NCBI GenBank assembly: GCA_004000515.1 | Contig: CP034537.1 | Span: forward strand, 4,912,001 to 4,976,000 | DNA length: 64,000 nt | Direction: 5' to 3' | From: Pseudomonas poae | GTDB lineage: Bacteria > Pseudomonadota > Gammaproteobacteria > Pseudomonadales > Pseudomonadaceae | In this document: in pieces, positions 1 through 10,048 of the stretch | Numbering within the stretch: the stretch's first letter is position 1 | Layout of the letters: each line of letters begins with the position of its first letter | The notes under the pieces: generated by a model | Database searches by the model: none | What the model was told of the DNA's origin: nothing | What the model saw: only the letters and a program-made list of their open reading frames with translations | Translations under genes and position numbers: made by a program

Positions 1-359
1 GGCGCCCCGGCGAAAAAAACGCGTGGTTTCGCCTTCGCCGGTAAAGCTTGCGTCATTGAAGTCTGCCGGCACCGTCTGCGCGTTGGCCGCTTGCATCGCC
101 AACTGATGGTGGGAACCTTGCCAGTCCTTGACTTGCGCCTGGTGGCAACCCTGGCATTGCTGTTCATCGACCATCTGCGCGGGGCGATGGGCGCCGGTTT
201 TACGGCCGCCACAGGTGCCGGCAAGCGAGGTGTACCGGCCTGCAGGAAAAACCAGATCCCGGCCATGGCCAGCAACAGCAACACAATCAATACGGGGTAG
301 AGGTAACGTCGGAGTGAATCACGGTGGGGTACGGCTGGTTCTTTTTTGGGCTTGGGCAT
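1..359 (-). CDS. Multihaem cytochrome c / TPR membrane protein, N-terminal part
   Basis: The gene starts at the ATG at 357-359 and runs off the left edge. The N-terminus is basic (MPKPKKEPA), followed by one strong membrane segment (about residues 21-38) and then a proline/alanine linker. After a single-base slip near 175-188 the other frame reads a CxxCH haem-binding site (C-Q-G-C-H, about 110-130) followed by conserved-looking DWQGSHHQLAMQ. This is the pattern of inner-membrane-anchored, periplasm-facing cytochromes that carry TPR/HEAT repeats downstream. Only the first 120 or so residues are visible, so substrate and electron partner cannot be inferred. Confidence 0.6.
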   Translation of the reverse strand, partial: MPKPKKEPAVPHRDSLRRYLYPVLIVLLLLAMAGIWFFLQAGTPRLPAPVAAVKPAPIAPRRWSMNSNARVATRRKSRTGKVPTISWRCKRPTRRRCRQTSMTQALPAKAKPRVFFAGA

Positions 360-530
360 TCCGACTTCCGTTGTCTTGATGCATGGACGCTCTACGGCGT
401 GCTTAAGCTTCGTGCAGCTTTGACGCTGTGCTCAAGTCTGTCAAACGCACGGCGCGAAATAGCGGCTATTTCTCCAGAGTTGGCTATACCTACAAGCTCA
501 ATGTTTCAGTGATGACCGCCAGGGAGTTCA

Positions 531-1238
531 ATGATGAAACTAAGGCTAACGATCAGCGCGCTGTGCATCGCCTCAATCGCAATGGCAGGTTGTGCCAGCA
601 AGGTCACCCAACCCGAGGAATACTCCGGGTTTCTCTCCGACTACAGCCAACTCAAGGAAGCCAAGTCCCCGTCGGGTGCCGAGGTGATGCGTTGGGTTGA
701 TCCCAAGCTGGACCTGAGCCGCTACACCGCGGTGTACGTCGAACCGACCCAGTTCTATCCCAAGCCCCAGGCCACCGCCAAGATCCCGGAAAGCACCCTC
801 AACGGCATCAACACCTACTACAACCAGGCGCTCAAGCGTGAGCTGGAAAAATCCCTGCCCTTGGCCAACGCCCCTGGCCCCGGGGTGATTGTGGTGCGTG
901 CGGCGATCACTGCTGTCAGCAGCAAGACCGAAGCCCTCGCGCCGTACGAATACATCCCCGTAGCGCTGGTCGTGGCGGCCGCCAGTACGGCGACGGGCCA
1001 CCGTGACCAGGAAACCACCCTGGGCACCGAGGCGCAGTTCCTCGACGGTGCCAGCGGCAAGGTGCTGGCCCAAGTAGTGCGCAAGGGCACCGGCAAGCCG
1101 CTGTCCAACGACGCCCAAGCGATGAAGGCCGACGATGTGAAAAGCGTCATCGACGGTTGGGCGTCAGACCTGCATCAGTCGTACGTGAAGCTCAAAAGCA
1201 CTAGAACGTATTACGCGCCTGCCGGTTGTAATAGCTGA
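531..1238 (+). CDS. DUF3313 family lipoprotein
   Basis: Predicted outer-membrane or periplasmic lipoprotein of 235 residues. The signal peptide ends in a clear lipobox (IAMAGC), so the mature protein would begin at Cys21. The rest matches the DUF3313 style: a YTAVYVEP strand early, a central VVRAAITAV segment, and a glycine/alanine-rich hydrophobic stretch (VALVVAAASTATG). The gene is intact. Two ATGs are adjacent (531 and 534), preceded by AGGGAG, so the start is uncertain by one codon. Its 3' end overlaps the tail of the convergent DUF3829 gene by 38 nt. The family has no established biochemical function. Confidence 0.85.
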   Translation: MMKLRLTISALCIASIAMAGCASKVTQPEEYSGFLSDYSQLKEAKSPSGAEVMRWVDPKLDLSRYTAVYVEPTQFYPKPQATAKIPESTLNGINTYYNQALKRELEKSLPLANAPGPGVIVVRAAITAVSSKTEALAPYEYIPVALVVAAASTATGHRDQETTLGTEAQFLDGASGKVLAQVVRKGTGKPLSNDAQAMKADDVKSVIDGWASDLHQSYVKLKSTRTYYAPAGCNS

Positions 1239-2185
1239 GCAGGGCGTCGTAGCGGCGGGTGACGAGGTAGTAGTCGTCACTCAGCTGCTGCGGCAGCGCG
1301 CGGGCCTGCCAGTCTTTTCCAATGTGCGTAACGCTGCCAGGTAAGCCTCGGCGGGCGAGGTGATGATGTACCACATGTACTCGGCGTCCTCATCCCGCTC
1401 CGGGCTGGTGGGCGTGCGGATGTAGGCCTTGGTGCCATCGGCGGCTTGTTGCACCGCTGCGGCCAGGGTGGCGACCGCCTGCGGTGTGAGGCTCGCATCA
1501 CGCATGCCGAGTTCGATCTGGTTCACCGCCTCACGCGCCGCGATCATGTAGTTGAGGATGTGCCAATGCACGTCGCGACCGAACCGCGCCTCCAGCAACG
1601 CCAGTTGCGCAGGCCGCATGCGCAGGTCCTCCACTTCCAAATCGTTACGCAGCTCGGCAGATACCCGCCAGTAGTCCTCGCCTTTTTTCTCCAGCTCTTG
1701 CGCCAGGTGCTTGTTCATCACCTGCGCGACCATTTGCTGTGTGCTCGGCGGTATACCGTTGGCGCGATAGGCCGGTATGACGGTGTCAGACAGTGAGGTG
1801 AACTTATTCAACTGGTAGGCGTACACGCTGGCCAGCCCAACCATGCGACTGCCAGGGTCCTGGCGCTCCAGCTTCAGGGTGTAGAGCTGCGAGCAGACTG
1901 CCGCCTGGATCAGGCGCGGTTCGGGCTCGTTACGGTCGCCATAGTTATCCGTGTCACGCGCTTCTGGCTGGGTTGAGTGCTTGCGGTAATAGGCCAGGCG
2001 CGTATCCCGGTCGATGCGGTTCACGCAATCAATGATCGGCGCCAGGGCGCTGGCGGCTGCAGTGTGGGGCTGTCGTGCTGGTCCAGCCACAACTGCACCT
2101 GTTGCAGGGGCTTGGTGGCGCCGGCCATGCCGAGCAATCCCAAGGCCAGGAAAATGCCGATGGGGAATAGCAGATTCGGATTCAT
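1201..2185 (-). CDS. DUF3829 (YiiG-like) exported protein
   Basis: About 325 residues once two indels are repaired. It begins with a hydrophobic signal or anchor (LLFPIGIFLALGLLGMAG) and continues as an alpha-helical protein (SALAPIIDCVNRIDRDTRLAYY at about 2045, VYAYQLNKFTSLSD, QMVAQVMNKHLAQELEKKGEDYW) typical of DUF3829. Indels lie near 2048 and near 1316. After the second, the frame ends in LSDDYYLVTRRYDALLSYYN with TAG at 1201-1203. The start codon overlaps the stop of the J-domain gene (ATGA), so it is probably translationally coupled and belongs to that unit. Function unknown. Confidence 0.75.
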
Positions 2186-3707
2186 CTCTTGGCCTCCTGG
2201 CCGTACCACTGCGCTTCGGTGGCGGGTGCCTGGCATTCGGGAGCAGTGCGCGGCATGCGGCTGCACAGGCGTTCGGTCCACTGTTGCAGACCCTGGTTGC
2301 GGGTGACCAAGTACTGCCTGTCGAGCAGCAACAGGCCGGCATAGAGCGCAATCACCACGAGGACGGCCAGCACCATGCCCCCTGTGGTCCAGCGGGGGTG
2401 ACGGACAGTCCAGGGGTGTGGTGGTTGTTGAACGGTCGCTTGACCAGGCCGATCAGTGCCAGAGCGCCCACCAGCGTCAGGCTGGCGACGGGGCTGAAGA
2501 CATACCCCAGCGCGCCCGCCAGCACCACCCCAGGCACCAGGTCGCGTATTGGCAGTAACTTCAGGGGCATGCGCTCGCTGAGTCGTTCATCCAGCACACG
2601 GTATTGGTGGGCCAGTGGGCGCCACACTTGCCAGGCCAGCCCGGCACCGATCACGGCGGCCAGTGACCACAGGATCCCGTAGCCCATTGTCGGGATCACG
2701 TGACCGGCCAGGCGCTCGGCCTTGACCAGCACGCCCACCAGGCAACCCAGCACCAGCGCGACGATCCACGGCCAAGTGTCGGTAGCCGTGTCCCAGCCTT
2801 GCCAGAAATAAACGGTGCCGCCGGGCATCGCTTCGGCGAGGGCCACGTGGTCGGCATAGATATCGGCGCTGAGGGCCTGGCAGGCTTTCCAGTCGTCTTG
2901 ATCCAGGCGCTCGGCGAACGCACGGCGCTGACTCAGGCTCATCGGCGCCAGCAACAGGCGTGCAGCGCGTTGTTGCGGGGTGAAGGGCGGCTCGGCGGCC
3001 AATGCCCGTTGGCGTGCGATAAAAGAGGCCCTTGCTGGCGTCGCAACAACAGCGCCCAGTCGCCGGGCGGGCACGTGTGGTCGGCGCCACCGTGCCAGTC
3101 CTGGCCAGCACACACCGCGTCGAACACGGCGCAGGACCAGTAATGACTCTGGGCCAACAGCCTGGCCAGCCATTGGTTGAACCACTCGGCATGCGGGTGG
3201 TTATGCACCCACGCGTGTTGATCACGCGCCGCGTAGGCGGCCAGGAATGCCGCCTCGTCCTTGTGCTCAAGGGCTTCGCGCAACGGTTGCTGCAGAGCGA
3301 CACGGTGTTGGCGTTCGAGCTTCTCGACCAGCTCGGCGGGCAGCTCGAGGCGTTGCCAGGCCGTAAGCCAATTGAACGTTTCGAAGGCCCAGCGCGTGTC
3401 TTCGGTGCTGAGTTCGCCTTCGATGCTGCGATGCAGCAGGTGCACTTCGAAGAACAGCGCTGTGCCGTCCTGCATTGCGGCTTGATAGCGTTGATCGAGG
3501 GTTTCACCCCGGTGTTCAACCACGACTTCGACGGTTTTCCTGCGGAGCTTGGCTCCATTCCAGCGCAGCCTCGTAGGCTTCGCGCAGGCGCTGGAAACCC
3601 TCGGGGTCTTCGTCCGGCCGGGTCTTCTTCAACAGCGCGGCGTATTGGCGCTTGATCGTGCGGCTATCGGCATCCGGCGTAAGGCCAAGGACATTCCAGC
3701 AAGTCAT
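2182..3707 (-). CDS. Membrane J-domain protein with degenerate HPD motif
   Basis: About 505 residues after repair of slips near 3550, 3030 and 2400. The N-terminal 55 residues are a J-domain (MTCWNVLGLTPDADSRTIKRQY, then GFQRLREAYEAALEW). The canonical HPD loop reads RPDED, as in the HscC-associated DjlC/HscD-type J-domains. A long alpha-helical middle follows, then several membrane segments (WPWIVALVLGCLVGVLV, GILWSLAAVIGAGLAW, VVLAGALGYVF, LTLVGALALIGLV) and a last one (VLAVLVVIALYAGLLLL) before a short cysteine-containing tail. The start lies 15 nt after the polyamine-synthase-like gene and the stop overlaps the DUF3829 start. Likely a membrane-tethered Hsp70 co-chaperone; its partner Hsp70 is not in the window. 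Confidence 0.75.
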
Positions 3708-3722
3708 GTGCGGTGCAACTCC

Positions 3723-6239
3723 CTAAACAATCGGGCGCACATTACCTGTTTTAGGGGTGATAAACCAGCGGTAGTACGGGTTGGCGCTGTCCTGCTGCAA
3801 CACCTCCCGAATATCCCGCCCCATGCATCACGGTCGCCGTCGTAGGCATGCAGGCTGGCGCGGTAGAACTGCATCAGCCGTTGCTGCTCGGCGCTGAGGG
3901 TGCGGGTGAACGTTGCGTCTGCATTGACCAGCGGCACCGGCGTGCGCAGGTCGAGCAAGGCCGGCAGCACTCGGGTGATTTCCTTGGCGCGCACCCACGG
4001 TGCGTATTCGATGTGCGGCTGGTCATCGGTGACGGCGGGCGCGTCGGCGGCAAAACGCTCCAGGCCCTGGCGATCGGTGACCCAGGTGGCCAGCAGCGTC
4101 GCGGCTGAATCGATACCGACGTCGGACAGCGCACTGCGCACGTCGGGCTGCTCGAAGCGCTGGCGGATGCGCTCTGCGTCCAGATTGATCGGTTCAAGGG
4201 AACCCACCAGCAGCATCTCGTGAAACTCACTGGTCCACAGCGATGCGTAGGGGAATACGTCAAGAAAGCTGCGCACCAGCGCGCGGGAGTCGTCGATGTT
4301 TTGCGTCGGCAACGGCAGCCATTGGGCGAGCAGGCCGTTTTTCTCCAGGCGTGTGGCGGCCAGCCTGTAGAAGTCCTGGGAATAGAGGTTAACCACACCG
4401 GCGGCGGAGGGCGGCGGGGGCTCCAGGGTGATCAGGTCGTAGGCCTGTGGATTGCGCAGCAGTTCCTGGCGACCGTCGCGCAGGCGCACTTCTACGCCAG
4501 GGTCGCTGGCAGCGTGGTAATTGCCTTTGAACAACGGTGCTGCCTGCACCACCGACGGCAGCAATTCGGCAACAACGCGGTGTTCCAGGCCTGGGTAACG
4601 CAACAAGGCGCCGGCGGTTATGCCGGTGCCAAAACCGATCACCAGCGCCGACTTGGGCTCGCCGTTGTGGATCAGCAGCGGCAATAACGCCTGGATACGC
4701 ATGTAGCGCAGCGACGGCATGGCGTCGCCAGTGTTCGATACGCCTTGGATATACAGGCGCTGGAAAGCCCGTGCGCCCTGGCCTTGAGTGACCACGGCCA
4801 CCGTCGCCCCACGTCCTTCCTGATAAAACGCCAAGCTGGCATTGCGTGCGCCCGGCAGTAATTTGGCCAGGCGATCCACTGGAGTCAGCAGTGCCACGGC
4901 CACCGATACCAGCCCCAGCGCCACCACGGCCTGGCGCCGACCTTTTTAACGCCATGGCCACGCCGCACGGCCAGGTAGCCCACCACGCTCGCGATCACAG
5001 CCAGCAGGCCCAAGGTCCGTACCAATCCCAGCCACGGGATCAGCACAAACCCGCAGAGCATCACACCGACAATCCCACCCAGGGTGTTGAACGCCACCAC
5101 AGCGCCCACGTCGCGGCCCACATGGCGGTTGCCCACGCTCAGGCGCAAGGCCACGGGAAACGCAGCGCCCAGCATCAGTGTCGGCACAAACACGATGCAC
5201 AGTGCCGCCACTGCAAACCGTGCACTCATACCGGGCAGTTCACTGCCGCCCAGGCTCAGCACCAGCGACTCGGCCTGGGTTTGCAACAGCACCAGCCAAC
5301 GGCCCAGCAGGGCGATTTCCAGCAGCGCCACCAGCCCGGCACCCGCGATCAACAGGCCGAACATGCCCCAAGGGTCACGCAGACGCTCCACGCGGCGGGA
5401 CATCCATTGGCTGCCCACATACAAGCCGGTCAGGTAGGTGGCGAGTACCACCGCAAACGCATAGGTGCGTGTGCTCATGAACTGCACGATGGATTGTGAC
5501 CACACCACCTCGTAACCCAGCGCCACACCCCCTGCGATGGCGTAGAGCACCAGCGCCAATCGAGCGGGTTGTACCGCATGAGCCGGAGCCACAATGGCGG
5601 GCGGTCGATGACGCACCGCCAGCATTGCGCCCGCCGCAGCGACCAGGTTCAACAGCGCCGCGACCAACGCACTGCCGCGCACGCCAAATTGCGCGATCAA
5701 AACGAATGCCGTCAGCAACGTACCGGCAATTGCCCCGGCGGTGTTGGCGGCATACAAGCGCCCGCCAGCCTGGCTCAAGCCTTTGGCGTCGATGTTCAGC
5801 GAGCGCACCAGCACCGGCAACGTGCCGCCCATTAGCAACGCTGGCAGCCCCACCAGGGCAAACGGCAGCGCCCAGGCCAGCAGGCCAATGCGTGCCTCCA
5901 GCCAAGCGAAGGGTTCGGCGGCGGTGCCCAGCGCCAGCGTGGCGCCGACGCCGAAAACGGCCACCAGTAATTCCAGGCCCGCGTACAACAGCAATGGCCG
6001 CGAGAAGCGGTCCGCCAAGCGTCCAAACAACAGCCCACCCAGGGCCAGTCCAGCGAAAAAAGCACTGATGCCGGTGGTGATTGCATACACCTCCACGCCG
6101 ACCACCAAGGACAACTGCTTGATCCACAGCACCTGATACACCAACGCTGCGCCGCCGGAGATGAACAGGAGGAGGGCGGGGAGCAGGATTGAGGTACGGG
6201 TGGCGATCTCCAGGGCTTGCTGGCAGTGCGTGCGGTCAT
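3723..6239 (-). CDS. Fused MFS-like transporter/spermidine synthase-like protein
   Basis: About 840 residues. The first two thirds are at least ten membrane segments starting with LLPALLLFISGGAALVYQ. The C-terminal third is a spermidine-synthase-type methyltransferase fold with a nucleotide loop (ALVIGFGTGITAGALL) and the loop YDLITLEPPPPSAAGV, where the usual acidic D-P motif is altered to E-P-P-P. This is the class annotated 'fused MFS/spermidine synthase', and aminopropyltransferase activity is not assured. Single-base slips lie near 6215, 4945 and 3815; repairing the last gives an ending YYRWFITPKTGNVRPIV with TAG at 3723-3725. It heads the unit with the J-domain and DUF3829 genes. Confidence 0.8.
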
Positions 6240-6269
6240 TACAGAATTCCAGAGCTTGCGAAGAACTCT

Positions 6270-6353
6270 GGGCTTGCTCGCGAAAGCGGTATGTCAGTCG
6301 CCGAATAGGTTGGCTGATCTACCGCTTTCGCGAGCAAGCCCGCTCCCACATTT
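6270..6353. repeat. REP palindrome (BIME)
   Basis: A 21-bp inverted repeat: GGGCTTGCTCGCGAAAGCGGT at 6270-6290 and its exact complement at 6321-6341, followed by CGCTCCCACA. This is the fluorescens-type REP sequence. It lies between the arylsulfatase stop and the start of the transporter/spermidine-synthase gene, both on the minus strand, so it may end or stabilise the upstream transcript. Confidence 0.85.
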
Positions 6354-6369
6354 TGTTGTGTTGTGTCAG

Positions 6370-7952
6370 TTATGAGGCGGGCGCGGCCTTCATCTTCGCC
6401 TCAATTTTCTTGTCCACCGCTTCACGAATCTGGTCGATGCTGAAGCTCGGCGGTTTCTGGCTCGGTGGGTATTCGACAAAGGTTTCCAGGAACTTCGCCG
6501 CTTTGGTCACCGCTACCGCTCCCAGGTAAACGTTCTTGGTGGTCCAGTCGTAATACTGGTCTGAAACCACGTCCGCACGTTCATACGGGTCCATCCTCAG
6601 GTTGAAGATCTTCGGCACCCGCAACTGCACGAACGGCTCGCTCCAGACCCTGAACCCACCGGGCTGGCGCTGCTCGGCGAACACCACTTTCCAGTTGTCG
6701 AAGCGTATCGACACCAGCATGCCGTCATCATTGAAGTAGAAGAACTCGTTGCGCGCGCCTTTAGGCTGTTGGCCAGTGAGGTAGGGCAGTTGGTTGTAGC
6801 CGTCCAGGTGCACCTTGAAGTTGGTGCCACCGGCCGTCGGTGCCCAGCCTTTGAGCAGCTTGTCCTTCACGTCGGCATCACCGGCGGCGGCGAGCAGGGT
6901 CGGGAACCAGTCCATGCCCGAGACCATCTCGTTGGACACTTCGCCCCCTTGATCTTGCCCGGCCAACGGATGATCGCCGGCACCCGATAGGCGCCTTCCC
7001 AGTTGGAGTCTTTCTCGTTACGGAACGGCGTGGTCGCCGCGTCCGGCCAAGAGAACTGGTTCGGCCCGTTGTCGGTGGTGTAGACCACGATGGTGTTGTC
7101 GGCGATTTTCAGGTCATCGAGGGTTTGCAGGAGTTTGCCCACATCGCCGTCATGTTCCAGCATGCCGTCGGCGTACTCGTTGCCGGGCATGCCGCTCTGG
7201 CCCTTCATCGAGTCTCGCACGTGGGTAAACACGTGCATGCGCGTGGTGTTCATCCACACGAAGAACGGCTTGTTGGCTTCGGCTTGTTTTTGATGAAGGC
7301 TTGTGCCGCAGCCGTGGTTTCGTCATCGATGGTTTCCATGCGCTTGGTGGTCAACGCGCCGGTGTCTTCGATCTTGCCGTCGGCAAAGCTGTGGATCACC
7401 CCGCGTGGGGTGTTGGCCTTGACGAATTCTGCATCGTCCTTGGGCCAATAAGGGCGTTCGGGTTCTTCCTCGGCATTAAGGTGGTACAGGTTGCCGAAGA
7501 ACTCGTCGAAGCCGTGGTTGGTCGGCAGGTACTCATCCCGGTCGCCCAGGTGGTTCTTGCCAAATTGCCCGGTGGAATAACCCAGCGACTTGAGCGCCTG
7601 GGCAATGGTGATATCGCGTTTTGCAGCCCCACTGGAGCTCCCGGAATACCCACCTTCGACAGCCCAGTGCGCAACGGCGTCTGGCCGGTGATGAAGGATG
7701 AGCGCCCAGCCGTGCAGCTGTTCTCCGCGTAGTAGTCGGTGAACATCATGCCTTCTTTGGCGATCCGGTCGATATTGGGCGTCTTGTACCCCACAACGCC
7801 CATGGAATAGGCGCTGATGTTGGTTTGCCCGATGTCATCGCCGAAGATCACCAGGATATTCGGCTTCTCGGCAGCCAGGGCGGATGCCGAGGCGCCGAGC
7901 ACCGAAGCCGCCACCAGGGCGAGCTTCGGCAGCCACTGCGTATGCGAGTCAT
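6370..7952 (-). CDS. Periplasmic type-I arylsulfatase
   Basis: Hydrolyses sulfate esters, expected in the periplasm. The start is the ATG at 7950-7952 preceded by AAGGAG, followed by a signal peptide ([20 protein letters not shown]) once a slip near 7945 is repaired. The metal-binding start of the fold reads [16 protein letters not shown]. The formylglycine motif is C-T-A-G-R (within [14 protein letters not shown]), fitting C-x-(P/A)-x-[14 protein letters not shown] and [20 protein letters not shown] are typical of this family. Further slips lie near 7625, 7285 and 6950. Total length about 527 aa, normal for the family. No formylglycine-generating enzyme is in the window. It sits 75 nt after the HAD phosphatase, co-directionally. 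Confidence 0.9.
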
Positions 7953-8027
7953 AAGACTTGCTCCTTTTAGGGCTCTGGTCGCATTGGCTGCGACCTACGT
8001 TTATTACAGTCCGTCGTGACGTTTTTC

Positions 8028-9029
8028 TTATTGCACCTGCGCTTGCACAGCCGGCTCGAAGGGGTAGATGCGGCGCCATTCGCGTGCCATATCCACCACG
8101 GTCCAGCCGTTTGCCTTGGCCAGGTCAAGCGCCTTGTCCAGGCGTCCCACCTGCGATTCTCGGTCGTAGGCCCACTCGCGCTTGGCATCGGTGTGGTGCA
8201 CCAGGCCCATCAAGCGCTTGCCGCTGCCAGCGGCGGTCCATTGCAGCATTTGCAGGTCGCCGTCGGAGTTGCCGAACGCCAGGATTGGACGCCGCCCGAT
8301 CACCGCGTCGATGCTTTCCGGCTTGCCGGGGCCGTCGTCGTTATGCGCCAGTTTGGCGGTGCGCAGCACCTGGGGTTGGCCGCCGTTTAGCTGGAACTGA
8401 GTGACGAAATTCGAGCCGATGACCTGCTCTGGCGGTATGCCGTACACCTCTTCGGCAAAGGCGCGCATGAAGGCGGTGTCACCACCGGAGACGATGTAGG
8501 TTTTGAATTGCTGGCTGCGCAGGTAATCGAGCATTTCCAGCATGGGCTGATAGATCATCTGGTCGAACGGCTTGCCGGTTTTGGGGTGACGAGCCTGTTT
8601 CAGCCAGTGCCGGGCATTGTCGATGAAGGCTTGCGTGCTGATACCGGTGTGGGTGGCGCCGATGATTTTCAGCAGGCCCTGCATGCCGGAGGCGGCGAGG
8701 GCCTGGTGGTCGCCTTCCAGCACGGCCTGGAACGGTTGGGTGGTTTTCCATTCAGGATGCTGGGGCGCCAGGCGCTTGACCTCGTCAAAGGCAAACAGCA
8801 CTTCGAAGTACGCCGGTTGTTCGGTCCACAAGGTGCCGTCGTTATCGAAGACGGCGATGCGTTCGGCAGGCTTGACGTAGTCCTTGGAGCCTTCGACGGT
8901 CACGGCCTGCACGAAGTCGATGATCTGCTGCTTGCTCGGGCCTTCGTTCCATGAGGGCAGCGGGTCGGCGGCCAGTGCAGGCAGGGTCAGCAGCAGAAGA
9001 AGAGGCAGGGCAGAACGCAGCGACGTCAT
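8028..9029 (-). CDS. Exported HAD-superfamily phosphatase
   Basis: Intact 333-residue protein. The signal peptide ends around [11 protein letters not shown] motif I is [14 protein letters not shown] (nucleophile and acid D-N-D). The threonine/serine motif is [15 protein letters not shown] and the late acidic motif is [12 protein letters not shown]. It is thus a periplasmic phosphoserine-phosphatase-like acid phosphatase; the substrate is unknown. The ATG at 9027-9029 overlaps the batD stop (ATGA), so it is translationally coupled to the Bat genes, an unusual neighbour. An AAGGAC ribosome site lies 7 nt upstream. Confidence 0.9.
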   Translation of the reverse strand: MTSLRSALPLLLLLTLPALAADPLPSWNEGPSKQQIIDFVQAVTVEGSKDYVKPAERIAVFDNDGTLWTEQPAYFEVLFAFDEVKRLAPQHPEWKTTQPFQAVLEGDHQALAASGMQGLLKIIGATHTGISTQAFIDNARHWLKQARHPKTGKPFDQMIYQPMLEMLDYLRSQQFKTYIVSGGDTAFMRAFAEEVYGIPPEQVIGSNFVTQFQLNGGQPQVLRTAKLAHNDDGPGKPESIDAVIGRRPILAFGNSDGDLQMLQWTAAGSGKRLMGLVHHTDAKREWAYDRESQVGRLDKALDLAKANGWTVVDMAREWRRIYPFEPAVQAQVQ

Positions 9030-10048
9030 GGGAAGTCCTTTTCGTGACGAGGGTTCAGTGCAACCAAGCGTAGTTGACGACACGCCCAACGCAATGCAGC
9101 CCACGTTTTTCGCCACAGGGGCGGGATACGCGGCCACAGCGCATGCAACAGGTAACCCGCCAGGACCAGCGCGATAACCGCGGCGAGCCAGGCGAGCAGA
9201 TGCTGCGAAAGCTGCCTGCGGCCGTGTTCGATGGAGAAGGTGGGGAGTAGGCGCTGACTGCCTGTGCGTCCACCGTGAGTGGCGGCAACTGCGCGAATTG
9301 GAGGCGATGATTGCGGCTGTCCCACCACTTCACGCTAATGGCTGGCAGCGTGAAGTGGCCGCCTTGCTGCACGCGGTACACCAACGCGTCGATGCGCTGG
9401 CCGCCAGTGATGGCGCCACGGCCATCGTCCAGGTTGCTGATAATGGGGGCCTGCGGATAAAGGCGCAGGCCTTTGATCTGAGCGGCGGCGGGCGGTGGCA
9501 GCGACAAGCCGGGCGTGTCGTCGGCCTGCAGTGTGAGCGTGCGGGTCAGGCTGTCACCGACCTTGAGGTCCGTGGCCGTGAGGGTTTGGCTCAAACGTAA
9601 ACCACTGGCGACCAAAACCGGTTCGTCCGCAGCAAACCCCGGCGGCGGGCTTGCCTCGAAGGATAACGGTGCACTTTGCGCCGTCAGCGGTGCGCTGGCC
9701 TGGCCCGGTTGCGCGCTGATCGTCAGTGCCGGCACCGTAAAGTGTTGCGCGGCATTCGGCGTGATGCGGTAGGCGTAGCGCATGCCGTAGAAGGTCTGGC
9801 CGTCGATCACCTGTGTGGTGTGCTCGGCTTCACCACCGGGGGCTGCACGCGTGCGCCTGGCAACTTCAAGTCTGGCAGTGTTGCGCCGGAGGTGAACCAG
9901 GTATCGGTCAGCACATCGACCTGCACCAGCAACTGCTCGCCTACCACCACCGACGCACCGGGTACCAACTGCGCCTGTACGCGCAACTGGGGCTCGGCGG
10001 CCCACACGGGGCAGTGATCAGCAAGAGAACGCCACAATAGCGCTTCAT
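9026..10048 (-). CDS. batD: BatD-like protein (oxygen-tolerance family)
   Basis: About 340 residues after repair of slips near 10010, 9840 and 9241. A signal peptide ([14 protein letters not shown]) is followed by beta-rich periplasmic domains ([72 protein letters not shown]) and one C-terminal membrane segment ([19 protein letters not shown]). This is the BatD layout: periplasmic immunoglobulin-like domains anchored next to the BatA/BatB VWA proteins. It starts with an AGGAGG site 7 nt before ATG and overlaps batB/C (ATGA) upstream and the phosphatase downstream. Confidence 0.85.

Noticed and set aside
573..1118. 181-residue minus-strand frame opposite the DUF3313 gene
   Set aside because: Antisense shadow with low-complexity G/R/V composition and no ribosome site.
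4846..5499. 217-residue plus-strand frame rich in H and Q
   Set aside because: Antisense to membrane-helix codons of the MFS/spermidine-synthase gene; composition is a mirror of hydrophobic codons.
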